From: Candidatus Methylomirabilota bacterium
GTDB taxonomy: Bacteria; Methylomirabilota; Methylomirabilia; Rokubacteriales; CSP1-6
Length of the DNA: 34,470 nt
Direction of reading: 5' to 3'
Assembly: GCA_035315345.1 (NCBI GenBank)
Contig: DATFYA010000108.1
Coordinates: 1 to 34,470 of the forward strand
The translations under genes were made by a program, and so were the position numbers. The notes below the pieces were generated by a model, which ran no database searches, was not told the origin of the DNA, and saw only the letters and a list, made by a program, of their open reading frames with translations. Below, piece by piece: positions 15,451 through 22,621 of the stretch; the first letter of the stretch is position 1; every line of letters starts with the position of its first letter.

Positions 15451-15459
15451 TGCTATAGT
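15451..15459 (+). promoter_or_regulatory. Extended -10 promoter of the OLD-type gene
   Basis: TGCTATAGT is an extended -10 (TGn plus TATAGT at 15454-15459). The predicted start near 15466 leaves about 8 nt before the ATG at 15474, with no Shine-Dalgarno. No clear -35 is seen, as is usual for extended -10 promoters. Confidence 0.45.
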
Positions 15460-15473
15460 CGCCCGGGTCCCCC

Positions 15474-17186
15474 ATGAGACTCGTCGGCTTCCAGGTGCAG
15501 ATGTATCGCTGTGTCATGGATTCCACCTGGATTCCGGTCACGCCGCTCACCGTGCTGGTCGGCAAGAACGAATCCGGCAAGACCGCGGTCCTGAAGGCGC
15601 TGCACAAGCTCAACCCGTTCCATCCGGAGCCCTATCACCTGCGGGAGTGGCCGCGCGGCCATCGGGGCGCCCGCTCGACGGACCAGGTGGCCTGCACCGC
15701 CGAGCTCGAGCTGTCCGCAGCCGAGGAAGCCGATCTGGCCGGCCTGATCGGAACGGCCGGCCCGCTCAAGCGCGTGAAGGTGACGCGCGACTACGGGGGG
15801 ACGCTGACGGTGGTCTTCCCTCCGTCGGTCGGCGCGGAATCGATTCCCCCGAGCGCGCACGACTACGTCGTCTCGCACCTGCCCACCTTCGTCTATCTCG
15901 ACGAGTACGGGATCTTCCGGGGTCACGCGATCCTGAACCAGGTCCAGCAGCGCCGGGACGAAGGGACCTTGACCGACGAGGACCGCACGTTCCTCACCAT
16001 TCTCGACGAGGCGGGCCTCGACCTCGATCGCGAGACGCAGGCCGCGGCGGCCGCCTCGAAGGAGGACCGCCAGTACGATCTCAGCGACGCGGCCGCCACC
16101 CTGACCCGCAAGCTCGCCGACCACTGGACGTCGCGGCGCTACGAGCTGGACTTCCGGGTGGACGGCTTCGAGTTCTTCACCTTCGTGAAGAGCGATCGGG
16201 ACCGCGCGCTGACCCGCCTCGAGGAGCGGTCGCGCGGGTTCCAGTGGTTCTTCTCCTTCGACCTGATGCTGATGCACGAGACGCGGGGCCGGCTGAAGGA
16301 GTGCGTGATTCTCCTGGACGAGCCGGGCCTCCATCTCCACCCCCAGGCCCAGCGCGATCTGCTCGAGCGGCTCGCCGGCTACACGGAGACGAACACCCTG
16401 ATCTACACGACCCACCTGCCCTTCATGGTGGACCTGACGCGCCCGAAGGGGATCCGCGTCATCGGCGAATCGGAGGCGGGCTCGGTGGTCTCGGAGGACC
16501 TGGGCCGGAGCGAGCCCGAGGCCAAGGCGGTGCTGCAGGCCGCGCTCGGCATCCAGGGCCGGCTGGGCCACCCGGTGGCCGAGCGCAACCTGGTGGTGGA
16601 AGGCGCCGACGACGCGTGGTTCCTCACCGCGCTCTCCAACCTGATGATCCGCTCCGGATTGGCCGGCCTCCCCGCCGACCTGATGATCAGCGCGGCGGGC
16701 ACGCCGTCGGAGGTGACCGCGCTCGCCGCGTTCCTGGCCGGGCAGAGCTCGCAGGTGGTGGCCCTCTACGACAGCGACGCCGCGGGCAACGCGGCGAAGG
16801 ACGAGCTGATCAACGACTGGCTGGTGCGCTACCGCGGAGGCAAGGCGGGCGCGCTGAGCGTGGGCCCGGCCATGAAGGTCATGGGCCGCGACGTGTCCGT
16901 CGAGGATCTGTTCCCCGAGGACTTCTACCTCAAGCACGTCCTCGAGGTCTACAAGCAGCCGCTCGCCGGCGCGGGAACGACCGCGGTCACGCTGCCCGCC
17001 GGCACCCAGCTGGTGAAGCGCGTCGAGGCCTTCTTCCACGGTGTCGGCGTGCCGTTCAACCGCGGCGCGGTGGCCCGCCGCATCTGCGAGGAGATCAATC
17101 GCATGCGATCGACCGATCACCTGCCCACGTCCTCGAAGCCGAAGGTCGAGGCGTTGATCGCGGCGATCAACAAGGCCCTGGAATAG
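15474..17186 (+). CDS. OLD-family protein: ABC-type ATPase with C-terminal TOPRIM nuclease domain
   Basis: 570-aa protein with the two-part OLD layout. The N-terminal SMC/ABC-type ATPase has Walker A GKNESGKT (30-37), a long insertion (about 60-250), an atypical signature region (RSRGFQWFFSF, 253-263), Walker B CVILLDEP (277-284) and H-loop His314 (TTHLPF). The C-terminal TOPRIM domain has Glu376 (NLVVEGADD) and the DxD pair Asp433/Asp435 (VVALYDSDAAG). OLD proteins are ATP-linked DNA nucleases, several of them anti-phage. No UvrD-like helicase follows, so this is a stand-alone (class 1-like) OLD rather than a Gabija pair. It sits between the halves of the zinc-uptake locus but has its own promoter. 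Confidence 0.88.
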   Translation: MRLVGFQVQMYRCVMDSTWIPVTPLTVLVGKNESGKTAVLKALHKLNPFHPEPYHLREWPRGHRGARSTDQVACTAELELSAAEEADLAGLIGTAGPLKRVKVTRDYGGTLTVVFPPSVGAESIPPSAHDYVVSHLPTFVYLDEYGIFRGHAILNQVQQRRDEGTLTDEDRTFLTILDEAGLDLDRETQAAAAASKEDRQYDLSDAAATLTRKLADHWTSRRYELDFRVDGFEFFTFVKSDRDRALTRLEERSRGFQWFFSFDLMLMHETRGRLKECVILLDEPGLHLHPQAQRDLLERLAGYTETNTLIYTTHLPFMVDLTRPKGIRVIGESEAGSVVSEDLGRSEPEAKAVLQAALGIQGRLGHPVAERNLVVEGADDAWFLTALSNLMIRSGLAGLPADLMISAAGTPSEVTALAAFLAGQSSQVVALYDSDAAGNAAKDELINDWLVRYRGGKAGALSVGPAMKVMGRDVSVEDLFPEDFYLKHVLEVYKQPLAGAGTTAVTLPAGTQLVKRVEAFFHGVGVPFNRGAVARRICEEINRMRSTDHLPTSSKPKVEALIAAINKALE

Positions 17187-17199
17187 CCGACCGAGCGGG

Positions 17200-17205
17200 T
17201 ACAAT
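17200..17205 (+). promoter_or_regulatory. -10 element of the PAP2 gene and downstream operon
   Basis: TACAAT lies 9 nt before the ATG at 17215, giving a predicted start near 17212 and an almost leaderless mRNA. A GGAGG follows the box but is only 2 nt from the ATG, too close for a normal ribosome site. No convincing -35 is seen. Confidence 0.4.
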
Positions 17206-17214
17206 GTGGAGGCC

Positions 17215-17865
17215 ATGGACCCGATCGTCGTCGCTCGCTGGCGGGCACTCTGCCTCGTCATGCTCGGCGCTTTTCTCGGGATGAGCGTGGTCATCTACGC
17301 GATCGGCCTCCTGCCCGGCGACGGCTCGCTGCATCGGGAGGTGCTCCTGGCCCGCGGCACCCTCGCCCACGCGATCGCCCGCTGGACCAATCACGGCGGC
17401 CGGTGGGAATTTCTCGGCCCCGCGATGATCGTGCTGCTCCTGTGGTCGCCGATCGCGCGCCGCCGCTGGTGGCTCTGGTGCGGCACCCTCCTGCTGTCCG
17501 GGGCGGTGGAGCAGCTGTTCAAGCTCGTGGTGGGCCGTCCGCGTCCGCGCGGCGTGAACTGGGGATTCCCCAGCGGGCACGTCACCGCGATCGCCACCTT
17601 CGTGGTGCTGATGCTCTACGTGCTGTCGCGCGAGCGGGTGTCGCCCGCGGCGCGGCTGGCGCTGCTCGCGGTCTCGATCGTCCTGGTGGGATCGGTCGGC
17701 TACGCGCGCATCATCCTCAACGCGCACTGGCCCTCCGACGTGCTGGGTGGCGTCTTGCTCGGGGGCGGCTGCGCGGCCGCCGCCGCGTGGTGGGACGCCG
17801 CGCATCCGGCTGGCCATCCTCGGACCCGGACCGCCGCCACCGACACCGTCCGGATCGGCGGCTAG
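17215..17865 (+). CDS. PAP2-family membrane phosphatase
   Basis: 216-aa integral membrane protein of the PAP2/BcrC superfamily. The three phosphatase motifs are intact: KLVVGRPRP (Lys103, Arg108, Pro110), FPSGH (118-122, His122) and YARIILNAHWPSD (163-175; Arg165, nucleophile His171, Asp175). Family members dephosphorylate lipid phosphates such as undecaprenyl pyrophosphate or phosphatidate at the periplasmic face. It is followed after 1 nt by the metal ABC ATPase and is thus the first gene of that operon. ATG 17215 is preferred over an in-frame GTG at 17206 because the -10 box ends right before that GTG. Confidence 0.9.
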   Translation: MDPIVVARWRALCLVMLGAFLGMSVVIYAIGLLPGDGSLHREVLLARGTLAHAIARWTNHGGRWEFLGPAMIVLLLWSPIARRRWWLWCGTLLLSGAVEQLFKLVVGRPRPRGVNWGFPSGHVTAIATFVVLMLYVLSRERVSPAARLALLAVSIVLVGSVGYARIILNAHWPSDVLGGVLLGGGCAAAAAWWDAAHPAGHPRTRTAATDTVRIGG

Positions 17866-17866
17866 C

Positions 17867-18610
17867 GTGCGCTCCTTCGTCGAGCTGGAGGACGTGGACT
17901 TCGTCTACGGCGCGACCCCGGTGCTCGAGCGCATCAACCTCACCGTCGAGCCCGGCGACTTCCTCGGCATCATCGGCCCCAACGGCTCGGGCAAGACCAC
18001 CCTCCTCCGCATCGTGCTCGGGCTCTTGCCGCCGGCTCGTGGCTCGGTGCGCCTCTTCGGCCACGCGCCCGCCGCCTTCCGGCAATGGGGACGCCTCGGC
18101 TACGTCCCCCAGAAGGCCACGCTCGATCCGGCGCTCCCGGTGACGGTGCGCGAGGTGGTGGCCACCGGCCTGCTCCCGTCGCTCGGCCTGTTCGCGCGGA
18201 TCGGGAAGGCGGAGCGGCAGCGCATCGGCGAGGTCCTGGGTCAGGTGGGCATGGAGCGCCACGGCGCGGCGCGCATCGGCGCGCTCTCGCCCGGCCAGCA
18301 GCAGCGCGTGCTGATCGCGCGCGCGCTGGTGTCCAAGCCCGAGCTGCTGATCCTGGACGAGCCGACCGGCGGGGTGGATCCGGAGGCCCAGACCAGCTTC
18401 TACGCCCTGCTGCACCATCTCCACCGCGAGCGCGACGTCACCCTCATCCTGGTGAGCCACGACATCGGCGTGGTGGCCAAGGAGGTCACGAAGCTCGCCT
18501 GCCTCAACCGCCGGCTGATCTTCCACGGCCGCCCCGGCGATTTCCTCGGCGACGCGGCCCTCGCCGCGCTCTACGGTCCCGCGGTGCGCGTGGTCAGTCA
18601 CGACCACTAG
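17867..18610 (+). CDS. Metal ABC transporter ATP-binding protein (ZnuC type)
   Basis: 247-aa cytosolic ATPase that would power zinc (or manganese) import. All ABC motifs are present: Walker A GPNGSGKT (37-44), Q-loop Gln82 (YVPQK), signature LSPGQ (140-144), Walker B LLILDEP (160-166) and H-loop His198 (LVSHD). The PQKATLD segment after the Q-loop and overall length are typical of ZnuC/MntB-type ATPases. GTG 17867 begins 1 nt after the PAP2 stop; earlier in-frame starts lie inside that gene. The permease follows after 4 nt. It is the only ATPase for two ABC-3 permeases and two binding proteins in the window. Confidence 0.93.
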   Translation: MRSFVELEDVDFVYGATPVLERINLTVEPGDFLGIIGPNGSGKTTLLRIVLGLLPPARGSVRLFGHAPAAFRQWGRLGYVPQKATLDPALPVTVREVVATGLLPSLGLFARIGKAERQRIGEVLGQVGMERHGAARIGALSPGQQQRVLIARALVSKPELLILDEPTGGVDPEAQTSFYALLHHLHRERDVTLILVSHDIGVVAKEVTKLACLNRRLIFHGRPGDFLGDAALAALYGPAVRVVSHDH

Positions 18611-18614
18611 CTCC

Positions 18615-19442
18615 ATGCCCGAGTTCCTCCAGTACGGCTTCATGCACCGGGCGTTCGCGGCGGGCGTGGTCACCGCGCTGATCTGCCCGGTCATCGGAGT
18701 CTTCCTGATCCCGCGCCGCCTCTCCCTCATCGCGGACACGCTGTCCCACGTGGCCCTGGCCGGCGTGGCCCTGGGCCTGGTGCTCGGCATCTCGCCGGTG
18801 CTGGGCGCGCTGCTGGTGGCCCTCGCGGGCGCGGTGGGCATGGAGCGGCTGCGCGCGCGGGGCGTGCTGGAGGGTGACGCGGCGCTCGCGGTGTTCCTCT
18901 CCGGCGGCTTCGCGGTGGCGGTGGTGCTCATCAGCCTGGCGCGCGGCTTCAACGCCGATCTGTTCGCGATCCTGTTCGGCAGCATCCTCACCGTCACCAC
19001 CGGCGACGTCTGGCTGATCCTGGCCCTCGGGGCCACGGTTTCCGTGGCCATCGGCGGCTTCTACCGGCAGCTGCTCGCCATCACGCTCAACGAGGACCTG
19101 GCCCGGACCAGCGGGGTGCCGGTCGGGGCCCTGAACCTGCTGCTGACCGTGCTCACCGCCCTGACCACGGTGGTGGCGATGCGCATGGTGGGCGTGCTGC
19201 TGGTCTCCGCGATGATCGTGATCCCGGCGCTGACCGGCTTCGCGCTCGGCCGGAGCTTCCACGCCGCCACCGCGGTGGCGATCGTGGTGGCGCTGCTCTC
19301 GATGACCGGCGGCCTGATCGCGGCCTACTACCTGCGCCTGGCCGCCGGCGGCGCGGTGGTGCTCACCGCCCTGCTCTTCTTCGCGGCCGCCTCCCTCGCC
19401 CGCCGCCGGGCGCCGGCCATCGCGCGGGAGGCGCTGCCGTGA
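18615..19442 (+). CDS. Metal ABC transporter permease (ZnuB/ABC-3 family), second copy
   Basis: 275-aa inner-membrane permease with the full ABC-3 pattern: LIPRRLSLIADTLSHVALAG near residues 31-50, FGSILTVTTGDVW near 118-130, and MRMVGVLLVSAMIVIPALTG near 192-211. It follows the ATPase gene by 4 nt and is probably its main partner, as a homodimer with two ATPases. Its GTGA overlap with the DUF192 gene shows the operon continues. It is closer to textbook ZnuB than the first permease, whose conserved stretches are less regular. Confidence 0.93.
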   Translation: MPEFLQYGFMHRAFAAGVVTALICPVIGVFLIPRRLSLIADTLSHVALAGVALGLVLGISPVLGALLVALAGAVGMERLRARGVLEGDAALAVFLSGGFAVAVVLISLARGFNADLFAILFGSILTVTTGDVWLILALGATVSVAIGGFYRQLLAITLNEDLARTSGVPVGALNLLLTVLTALTTVVAMRMVGVLLVSAMIVIPALTGFALGRSFHAATAVAIVVALLSMTGGLIAAYYLRLAAGGAVVLTALLFFAAASLARRRAPAIAREALP

Positions 19443-19963
19443 TCCGCGCCGGCGCGGCCGCGCTGGGTGTGGCCGTCTGGCTCGGCGTCGCCGCCCTCGG
19501 CGCCGCGCAGGGGCCCGCCCAGAAGACCGCGCCGGCGGCCGCGAACCCGGAGTGCCCGCGCTGGCGCGACGCCTTCGCCTCGATGCCGTTCCGCATGGTC
19601 TCGATCCAGGCGGGCAACCGCACCATCGCGCTGCGGGTGAAGACGGCCGAGACCGGCGAGCGCCAGGCGGCGGGATTTCAGTGCGCCACGCCCGAGGAGA
19701 TCCGCCGCTACCTGATCCTGTTCGACTTCGGCAAGGAGATCCTCACCCAGTTCCACATGCAGAACGTCCCGGCCGCCCTCGACATCGCCTTCGTCAAGGA
19801 CGACGGGAAGATCTTCGCCATCTCGAAGATGGACCCGAGCCCCACCGAGCTGTACGGCCCGCTCGGCCCGTTCCGCTATGCCATCGAGGCGCACGCCGGG
19901 TTCTTCGCGAGCCAGGGCATCCGTCAGGGTGAGGCGAGGCTGGTGATCCCGCCGGCCCGCTGA
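19439..19963 (+). CDS. DUF192 family exported protein
   Basis: 174-aa protein with an N-terminal hydrophobic export signal (residues 1-24) and a DUF192 domain. Recognisable elements are QFHMQNVPAALDIAFVKDDG (near residues 101-120), GKIFAISKMDPSP, and the C-terminal AIEAHAGFFASQGIRQGE. DUF192 proteins are small periplasmic or secreted beta proteins without an agreed function. The region that usually reads GLM is altered here (AAGFQCATPEEI). The GTG start overlaps the permease stop (GTGA), and a CDF exporter follows after 8 nt. Confidence 0.8.
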   Translation: MIRAGAAALGVAVWLGVAALGAAQGPAQKTAPAAANPECPRWRDAFASMPFRMVSIQAGNRTIALRVKTAETGERQAAGFQCATPEEIRRYLILFDFGKEILTQFHMQNVPAALDIAFVKDDGKIFAISKMDPSPTELYGPLGPFRYAIEAHAGFFASQGIRQGEARLVIPPAR

Positions 19964-19971
19964 GCGCGACC

Positions 19972-20871
19972 ATGCACGGCCGGCACACCCACGGCTCCAT
20001 GCACAAGCGGCGTCTGGTGGCCGTGTTCGGCCTGACCGCCGGCTTCCTGGTGATCGAGGCCGCGGTCGGGCTCTGGACGGGCAGCCTCTCGCTCCTCGCC
20101 GACGCGACCCACATGCTGGTCGACGCGGGCGGCATCCTGCTGAGCCTGCTCGCGGTGTGGTTCGCGGAGCGTCCGGCCACCCCGGCGAAGACCTACGGCT
20201 ACTACCGCGTCGAGATCCTCGCCGCGCTGGTCAACGGCGTGGTGCTCTGCGTGATGGCCATCGCGATCCTGGTGGCCACCTACGAGCGCATGTGGCAGCC
20301 ACCGGTGGTGCCGGGCGGCCCGATCCTGGCGGTGGCGGTGCTGGGGCTCGCGGTGAACCTGTCGAGCCTCGCCCTGCTGCACGCGGGCGCGCACGCGAGC
20401 CTGAACGTGCGCAGCGCGTACCTGGAGGTGCTGGGCGACGCGCTGAGCTCGGCCATCGTGATCAGCGCCGGGGCGGTCATCCTGCTCACCGGATGGGTGT
20501 GGGTCGACCTGGTCGCGGGCGCCCTGATCGCGGTCTTCATCCTGCCCCGCACCTGGGCCCTCCTGCGCCAGGCCGTCAACATCCTGCTCGAGGGAGCCCC
20601 CGCCCACCTCGACGTGCGGGAGATCGAGGACGCGATGGCCGCGGCGCCCGCGGTGCGGCGCGTCCACGACCTGCACGTCTGGACGCTGACCTCGGGCCGC
20701 GAGGCCATGAGCGCGCACGTCGTCGTCGAGGCCGGCGCGCCCGGCGACAAGATCCTCGAAGCGCTGCACCTCATCCTCCACGCCAGATTCGGCATCGATC
20801 ACACCACGATCCAGATCGAGACCGAGCCAGCCCCTCTCATCCAGATCACCCCCCGGGCCGGGGCCGGCTGA
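19972..20871 (+). CDS. CDF-family metal cation exporter (CzcD/ZitB-like)
   Basis: 299-aa inner-membrane antiporter expected to export Zn or related divalent cations in exchange for protons. The N-terminus has a short His run (MHGRHTHGSMH). Six membrane segments follow, with metal-site residues Asp44, His47 and Asp51 (LADATHMLVD) in TM2. The C-terminal cytoplasmic domain (about 210-290) ends in a ferredoxin-like fold with VHDLHVWTLTSG and HTTIQIE. In TM5 the usual HxxxD appears as ExxxD (Glu152, Asp156 in YLEVLGD). It lies at the end of an uptake operon, so import and export of the same metal may be coordinated; that is inference. Confidence 0.93.
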   Translation: MHGRHTHGSMHKRRLVAVFGLTAGFLVIEAAVGLWTGSLSLLADATHMLVDAGGILLSLLAVWFAERPATPAKTYGYYRVEILAALVNGVVLCVMAIAILVATYERMWQPPVVPGGPILAVAVLGLAVNLSSLALLHAGAHASLNVRSAYLEVLGDALSSAIVISAGAVILLTGWVWVDLVAGALIAVFILPRTWALLRQAVNILLEGAPAHLDVREIEDAMAAAPAVRRVHDLHVWTLTSGREAMSAHVVVEAGAPGDKILEALHLILHARFGIDHTTIQIETEPAPLIQITPRAGAG

Positions 20872-20912
20872 TACTCGGGTAAGCCGCGGCCCACAATGCA
20901 GGAGTCTCGACC

Positions 20913-21425
20913 ATGAAGACCGTGCTGATGCTGCTGCTCGCCGCGGTCGGGCTCGGGGTCTCGTCCGGGGCTTCCGCCCAGGACGACCGGGTGACCGTCG
21001 AGCTCGCGAACCCGCAGAAGTTCAGCGACTTCAAGACCAGCTGCGTGAACCGGCCCGTGGATGTCACCGCGCTCGCGGCCCAGCTGGAGCGCTCGGTGAA
21101 GATCACCGCCGGCCGCTGGCTGCCCGAGGGACAGCGGATGGAGATCACGGTGAGCAACATCGACATGGCGGGGGACATCGAGGTGTGGCGCAACCCGTTC
21201 GCCTGCGACCTGCGGACCATGAAGGACATCTACCCGCCGCGCATCGACCTCACCTTCCGGATCCTCGACGCGGAGGGCAAGGAGATCCGCACCGGCACCC
21301 GCCGGCTCGTGGACGTCAACTACCTGGACCGCTCGACGCCCTCGGGCATCGACCAGCTGCGCTACGAGAAGGACCTGCTCGCGGACTGGCTGCAGCGCGA
21401 GCTGGGCGCGCGGGCCGGCTCGTGA
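20913..21425 (+). CDS. DUF3016 family exported protein
   Basis: 170-aa protein with a typical signal peptide (MKTVLMLLLAAVGLG to SGASAQ, residues 1-23). The mature part matches the DUF3016 pattern: RVTVELANPQKFSDFK, a central RWLPEGQRMEITVSNIDMAGD, and a C-terminal LRYEKDLLADWLQREL helix. Function is unknown for the family; a periplasmic location is expected. AGGAG lies 8 nt before the ATG, and a CACAAT box at 20893-20898 could serve as its own -10. It is the last gene before the MetE-like gene. Confidence 0.8.
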   Translation: MKTVLMLLLAAVGLGVSSGASAQDDRVTVELANPQKFSDFKTSCVNRPVDVTALAAQLERSVKITAGRWLPEGQRMEITVSNIDMAGDIEVWRNPFACDLRTMKDIYPPRIDLTFRILDAEGKEIRTGTRRLVDVNYLDRSTPSGIDQLRYEKDLLADWLQRELGARAGS

Positions 21426-21457
21426 TGGGCCGGCGAGCCGAGCGCTGAGGCGGGCCC

Positions 21458-22618
21458 ATGCAGCGCAGCGAGGCGCGCATCCTGACCACCCACGTGGGCA
21501 GCCTCCCGCGGGCGCCCGTCCTGCGGGACCTGCTCGTCCAACGGGACCGCGGCGAGCCGGTGGACGCGGCCGCCCTCGACCGCGAGGCCGCCGCCGCGGT
21601 CGAGCGTGTGGTGGCAGGCCAGCTCGACGCGGGGATCGACGTCATCAACAACGGCGAGCAGCCGCGCGCCGGCTTCTCGACCTACGTGGCCGGCCGCATG
21701 CGCGGCTTCGGCGGCACGAGCCGTCGGCAGCTCGCCCGTGACCTGATCGACTTCCCCGACTACGCCGACATGCTGGCCCGGCGGCGGCGCGACGCCGCCC
21801 GCATCGGCGACGCCCCCCAGGCCATCGCGGAGGTGGAGTACGCGGATCTGGGCCCCGCCGCCGCGGAGTGCGACGGCTTCCTGCGCGCGACCGAGGGCCG
21901 CGCCGGGCGGTTCGTCGAGCGCTTCATGACCGCCGCGTCGCCGGGCGTGATCGCCACCATCCTGCTCTCCGCGCACTACCGCTCGCACGAGGACTACGTG
22001 ATGGCGCTGGCCCGCGAGATGCGGAAGGAGTACCGGCTGATCCACGAGCGGGGCCTGCTCTTGCAGGTGGACTGCCCCGACCTGGCCATGGAGCGCGCCC
22101 GCTTCTTCCAGCACGACTCGCTCGATCGCTTCGTGCAGATGGTCGACCTGCACGTGCGCGCGATCAACCAGGCCACCGAGGGGATCCCGGCCGATCGTCT
22201 CCGGCTCCATCTCTGCTGGGGCAACTACGACGGCCCGCACACCCACGACGTGCCGCTGGAGGCGGTCCTGCCCGTCGTGCTGAAGGCCCGCGTGGGCGCG
22301 CTGTCGCTGCCCCTGGCCAACCCGCGACACCAGCACGAGTACCGCGTGCTGAAACAGCACCGGATCCCCGACGGCATGCTGCTGCTGCCCGGCGTGATCG
22401 ACACGACCACCAACTACGTCGAGCATCCCGAGGTGGTGGCCGATCGCATCCTGGCCGCGGTGGACGCAGTCGGCGACCGCACCCGGGTGATCGCCTCCAC
22501 CGACTGCGGCTTCGGCACCTTCGCGGGCTCCGAGATGGTCGCCCACTCGGTGGTGTGGGCCAAGCTCGCTGCGCTCAGCGAGGGCGCCGCCCTCGCCAGC
22601 CGGCGCCTCTGGTCCTGA
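21458..22618 (+). CDS. MetE C-terminal-domain-like methyltransferase (cobalamin-independent methionine synthase II family)
   Basis: 386-aa single-barrel protein, about half the length of full MetE, resembling its catalytic C-terminal half. Zinc-site residues are visible: His251-x-Cys253 (LHLCWGNYDGPHTHD) and Cys350 (IASTDCGFGT). The third ligand, Glu in MetE, may be Glu294 (NPRHQHEY), but its surroundings differ. The N-terminus HVGSLPRAP is the typical start of these stand-alone relatives. The family includes core MetE methionine synthases and epoxyalkane:coenzyme M transferase relatives, so the methyl donor and thiol acceptor are open. It converges with the VanZ gene, leaving 3 nt between the ends. 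Confidence 0.87.
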   Translation: MQRSEARILTTHVGSLPRAPVLRDLLVQRDRGEPVDAAALDREAAAAVERVVAGQLDAGIDVINNGEQPRAGFSTYVAGRMRGFGGTSRRQLARDLIDFPDYADMLARRRRDAARIGDAPQAIAEVEYADLGPAAAECDGFLRATEGRAGRFVERFMTAASPGVIATILLSAHYRSHEDYVMALAREMRKEYRLIHERGLLLQVDCPDLAMERARFFQHDSLDRFVQMVDLHVRAINQATEGIPADRLRLHLCWGNYDGPHTHDVPLEAVLPVVLKARVGALSLPLANPRHQHEYRVLKQHRIPDGMLLLPGVIDTTTNYVEHPEVVADRILAAVDAVGDRTRVIASTDCGFGTFAGSEMVAHSVVWAKLAALSEGAALASRRLWS

Positions 22619-22621
22619 CCG

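Noticed and set aside
15474-17865. Possible Gabija (GajA-GajB) defence pair
   Set aside because: The gene after the OLD-type protein is a PAP2 membrane phosphatase, not a UvrD-like helicase, so only a stand-alone OLD is supported.
21458-22618. Full cobalamin-independent methionine synthase
   Set aside because: The protein is about half the length of MetE, and only the C-terminal-type zinc motifs are seen, so it is called MetE-like only.
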